Positions 13,972 to 16,754 of a DNA stretch of 16,754 nt are shown here, piece after piece. Made by a program: the position numbers and the translations under genes. A model generated the notes under the pieces. It saw only the letters and a list, made by a program, of their open reading frames with translations. It made no database searches and had not been told where the DNA came from. Where the stretch lies: contig JBBQSF010000062.1 of assembly GCA_038214085.1 (NCBI GenBank), positions 1 through 16,754 of the forward strand, read 5' to 3'. Source of the stretch: JBBQSF01 sp038214085. Its GTDB lineage: Bacteria > Bacteroidota > Bacteroidia > Bacteroidales > CG2-30-32-10. The first letter of the stretch is position 1. Every line of letters starts with the position of its first letter.

Positions 13972-16754
13972 ATGCAGTTAAATATTTGGGTAATATTATT
14001 ATTGTTTTCAGCCATAATTTCTGGGGCTCTTTCCTATTATATTGCTCGTTTTTCAAAGAGCAGGGGTTCCTTTGAACTTTCATTAATGCTTGCTGCAGCG
14101 TTCTGGTGGGCGTTTTGCGAAAGTATGCTTACCATGTCAATGAACCTGGACACAAAAATATTATGGTCGAAATTCTCATATTTTGGCAGTCAGACCGGTC
14201 CTGTTTTGCTATTGCTTTTTGTTGTACGCTACACAAATCTGCAGAAGCTCTTGCGCAGTGCCGTATATGTGGCATTACTGTTTATTATTCCTGCTTTTTC
14301 GATATTAATTGCATTTGTTGATCAGTGGCATTTCCTTTTGTGGCCAAATATTCAACTTGTAACTAGCAGTGTTGGAGTAACTGCACTTTTTGAACATGGC
14401 TTTTGGTTTTATCTCGAAATTATATACTCATACCTGCTGATATTTTTCAGTTTCGCAATTTTATTTAACTCAATATATAGGTACCCGAATTACTACAACA
14501 GAGCCACAAAGATAATTCTGATATCTACAATAATTCCACTAATTGTTCATTACGCTTATGTTCAGAATGCTTCTCTTTTGAATGGCATTGACCCTACACC
14601 TGTTTCTTTTTCATTAATGGGAATTCTCTTTTCTATTGCAATAGTAAAACTTGGATTTCTGGATATTACACCTATTGCCCACGAGTCGGTTATGGAAAAT
14701 ATGCGCATTGGTGTTCTTTTATTAGATACAAAGAATAGAATTATTGATTTAAATACTGCAGCTGTTGAGTTTCTTAAAATTGATAAAAACGCAATTGGTC
14801 GTAATATTGAGGAGTTGAAACATTCTCACCGTCAATTTGTAAATTTTTGCTTAGAGAATAAGGAACAATTTATAGAAATGAATTCTGAAAAATATATTCT
14901 TAATATTCATAATTCTACTGTTAAATCAAGTAAAGGAACTGTAGTAGGGCATTTATTTATGATTTATGATATTTCGAAACAAAAAGCTTTTGAAAATGAA
15001 TTAACGCTTGCAAAGGAGCTGGCGGAAGAAGCAAATAAAGCCAAAACTGATTTTCTGGCAAATATTAGCCACGAAATACGTACTCCTATGAATGGTATTG
15101 TGGGATTGACAAATCTTTTGCTCCGTACCAAATTAAATCATGTACAGCGCAATTATCTTGAAAATACTAGAATGTCTGCGTTATCACTTCTCGATATTTT
15201 GAACGATCTTCTCGACTTTTCGAAAATTGAATCAGGAAAAATCGAAATTGTAAAAAAAGATTTTATCCTTCGGGAACTTGTTGAGCGAACTGTGCGAATA
15301 TTCTCTAGTAGGGCAATGGAGAAAAAAATAGAATTGGTTTGCGACATTTCCCAAAATCTACCCGAATTTATTTCAAATGATTCACTTCGTGTCGGACAAG
15401 TTATCATAAATTTATTAAGCAATGCGATTAAATTTACTGAACAAGGTGAGGTTTTGGTTAAAGTTTTTCTAACCAATGAAAATGCAATCTGCATTTCGGT
15501 AAAGGACACTGGTCCCGGGATTCCAATGGATAAACAAAGTATGATTTTTGATAGCTTTGTTCAGGTTGATGCATCTATGTCGAGAAAATTTGCAGGAACT
15601 GGTCTTGGATTGTCAATTTCAAAAAAGATTGTTGAGCTAATTGGAGGCGAATTAACATTAACCAGCATTATTAACCAGGGATGTGAATTCCGGTTTTATT
15701 TACCAGTTGAAATTATTGGCAAAGCTTCAGCACCTAAGTTACTTCTTGAAAATAAAAGAGTTTTAATTGTTGATGATAATCAGAGTAGTTTGAATGCCAT
15801 CAAAGACAATTTGGAATTTATAGGTGCCGATGTTGTAGTTGCTGCAAATCCAAGTGAAGCAGTTGAATTAATCAGAAACCCTGACAGCAAGAGTACAAAA
15901 TTTGATTTTATTCTGGTTGATATGACTTTGCCTGAACTTAACGGTTTGCTGTTTTGTAAAAATATTATTAATGAGTTTCATCCCGATTTTGAATTTGTTC
16001 TAATGTTTTCTGATTATGAATCGGAAGAAATAATTAAAGAAATTGAAGCTTTGGGTATTACAAAATATTTAAATAAACCAATTCTCTTATCAGATCTGAT
16101 CTATATCTTTGACAAATACCGATCAATTGAAACCGAATTCATTAACACAATTACCAGCAAACAAAATGAACTTATATCAGCAGTTGGGTCTTCCAAGATA
16201 TTAGTAGTTGAAGACAATCGTGTTAACTTGCTTGTGCTTAAAAATTGGTTTCAGAACAGCGGAATAAAAATTGAAACAGCCATTAACGGGAAAGATGCTA
16301 CAGAAAAATGCCAGAATGAAAAATTTGACTTGATATTTATGGATATTCACATGCCGTTTATGGATGGTTATGAAGCTGCCCAGATTATTCGGAAGAATTA
16401 TCCGGAAAACAAATTTGTTCCAATTATTGCACTTACTGCGGATGCGCATGTTTCTGAAAATATAAATTATGAAATTTCTGGATTTAATGATTATGTATTA
16501 AAGCCATTTAGTTTCGACAGAATTAACAATATTTGCAAAAAATATCTTTCAAAAAAAAACAGTATAATTCAGGAAATCAGAGATCAACTTCAAGCTATTC
16601 CTGTCTTTGATAAACAAATTCTTTATAATACATTGAAGATAGAATCTTCTGAATGTGATGAAATCATTGAACTGTTTGTAGTTGAATTTTTTAAAATGAA
16701 TAATGAACTCAAAAGCTCAATTGAGAATGGCGACGAGAAAAAGCTTGTATTTAT
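13972..16754 (+). CDS. Hybrid sensor histidine kinase with N-terminal 7TM sensor, 3' end cut by window edge
   Basis: Translated by hand from ATG 13972; 927 codons are open to the right edge. Residues 1-230 form about seven hydrophobic helices resembling the histidine-kinase N-terminal 7TM domain. Residues 238-335 look like a PAS domain (MRIGVLLLDTKNRIIDLNTA). A short coiled linker leads to HisKA, with H-box NISHEIRTPMNG and phosphoacceptor H367. The ATPase domain has its N-box (SLRVGQVIINLLSNAIKFTE, N480/N484), G1 (DTGPGIP, 512-518) and G2 (GTGLGLSI, 542-549). Receiver 1 has D601/D602, phosphoacceptor D650 and K702; receiver 2 has E747/D748, D791, T822 and K844. From about 875 a helical HPt-like segment starts and is cut before its histidine. 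All catalytic residues are intact, so an inner-membrane phosphorelay sensor is expected. The signal and target are unknown. The start is one base after the barrel gene stop. Confidence 0.93.
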   Translation, partial: MQLNIWVILLLFSAIISGALSYYIARFSKSRGSFELSLMLAAAFWWAFCESMLTMSMNLDTKILWSKFSYFGSQTGPVLLLLFVVRYTNLQKLLRSAVYVALLFIIPAFSILIAFVDQWHFLLWPNIQLVTSSVGVTALFEHGFWFYLEIIYSYLLIFFSFAILFNSIYRYPNYYNRATKIILISTIIPLIVHYAYVQNASLLNGIDPTPVSFSLMGILFSIAIVKLGFLDITPIAHESVMENMRIGVLLLDTKNRIIDLNTAAVEFLKIDKNAIGRNIEELKHSHRQFVNFCLENKEQFIEMNSEKYILNIHNSTVKSSKGTVVGHLFMIYDISKQKAFENELTLAKELAEEANKAKTDFLANISHEIRTPMNGIVGLTNLLLRTKLNHVQRNYLENTRMSALSLLDILNDLLDFSKIESGKIEIVKKDFILRELVERTVRIFSSRAMEKKIELVCDISQNLPEFISNDSLRVGQVIINLLSNAIKFTEQGEVLVKVFLTNENAICISVKDTGPGIPMDKQSMIFDSFVQVDASMSRKFAGTGLGLSISKKIVELIGGELTLTSIINQGCEFRFYLPVEIIGKASAPKLLLENKRVLIVDDNQSSLNAIKDNLEFIGADVVVAANPSEAVELIRNPDSKSTKFDFILVDMTLPELNGLLFCKNIINEFHPDFEFVLMFSDYESEEIIKEIEALGITKYLNKPILLSDLIYIFDKYRSIETEFINTITSKQNELISAVGSSKILVVEDNRVNLLVLKNWFQNSGIKIETAINGKDATEKCQNEKFDLIFMDIHMPFMDGYEAAQIIRKNYPENKFVPIIALTADAHVSENINYEISGFNDYVLKPFSFDRINNICKKYLSKKNSIIQEIRDQLQAIPVFDKQILYNTLKIESSECDEIIELFVVEFFKMNNELKSSIENGDEKKLVF

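Noticed and set aside
13575..14015. Minus-strand open frame of 146 residues opposite the barrel gene
   Set aside because: It lies antisense to conserved Omp85 motifs and its translation has no recognisable domain; it is a shadow of the AT-rich coding frame.
15153..15509. Minus-strand open frame of 118 residues opposite the kinase
   Set aside because: It is antisense to the HisKA and ATPase domains with their intact motifs; a shadow.
1..16754. Search by eye for tRNA, rRNA, CRISPR arrays, transposases and phage genes
   Set aside because: No cloverleaf-like sequence, regular direct repeat array, transposase, integrase or phage structural motif was seen on either strand.

Overview
The window looks like chromosomal DNA from an AT-rich member of the Bacteroidota, probably an uncultured Bacteroidales- or Flavobacteriia-like organism. 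Three things support this. Several genes are preceded by the phylum-specific promoter pattern TTG/TTTG, about 20 bases, then TAnnTTTG. Shine-Dalgarno sequences are nearly absent. The gene families fit the phylum: a LemA/DUF3137 pair, a DUF6056-like membrane protein, an AddA-like helicase-nuclease, and a hybrid histidine kinase with a 7TM sensor. I see no tRNA, rRNA, CRISPR array, insertion sequence, prophage gene or integrase. The longest gene-free stretch is about 110 bases.

Layout. From the left edge to 6702 everything reads on the minus strand, in this transcriptional order: a DUF6056-like polytopic membrane protein (start re-assigned to a TTG at 6702), an AddA/RecB-like UvrD helicase with a C-terminal PD-(D/E)XK nuclease, a LemA protein, a DUF3137 membrane protein, and a lipoprotein cut by the window edge. 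LemA and DUF3137 have a very good promoter of their own, overlapping the end of the helicase gene. Divergently, from 6809, lies a di-heme cytochrome c peroxidase lipoprotein. It converges on a secreted S9A prolyl oligopeptidase, and a bidirectional hairpin terminator lies between them. Next come a divergent acidic protein made of degenerate YD/RHS-like repeats, a convergent GT-C-type membrane glycosyltransferase, and a divergent two-gene unit that runs off the right edge. That unit is an Omp85/BamA-superfamily outer-membrane barrel followed one base later by a large hybrid histidine kinase (7TM, PAS-like region, HisKA, HATPase, two receiver domains, start of an HPt-like segment).

How the genes relate. 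Most of the window is a mosaic of short housekeeping and envelope units rather than one pathway. The firm functional pairs are LemA-DUF3137, which recur together in many genomes, and the barrel-kinase pair, whose one-base spacing implies translational coupling. The two multi-spanning sugar-transfer-type proteins (DUF6056-like and GT-C) are probably unrelated in regulation.

I did not find a convincing new multi-gene system. The items most worth a second look are the barrel-kinase unit, the cytosolic YD-repeat protein, the AddA-like enzyme without an adjacent AddB partner, and the interleaved divergent promoters that correct the start of the DUF6056-like gene.
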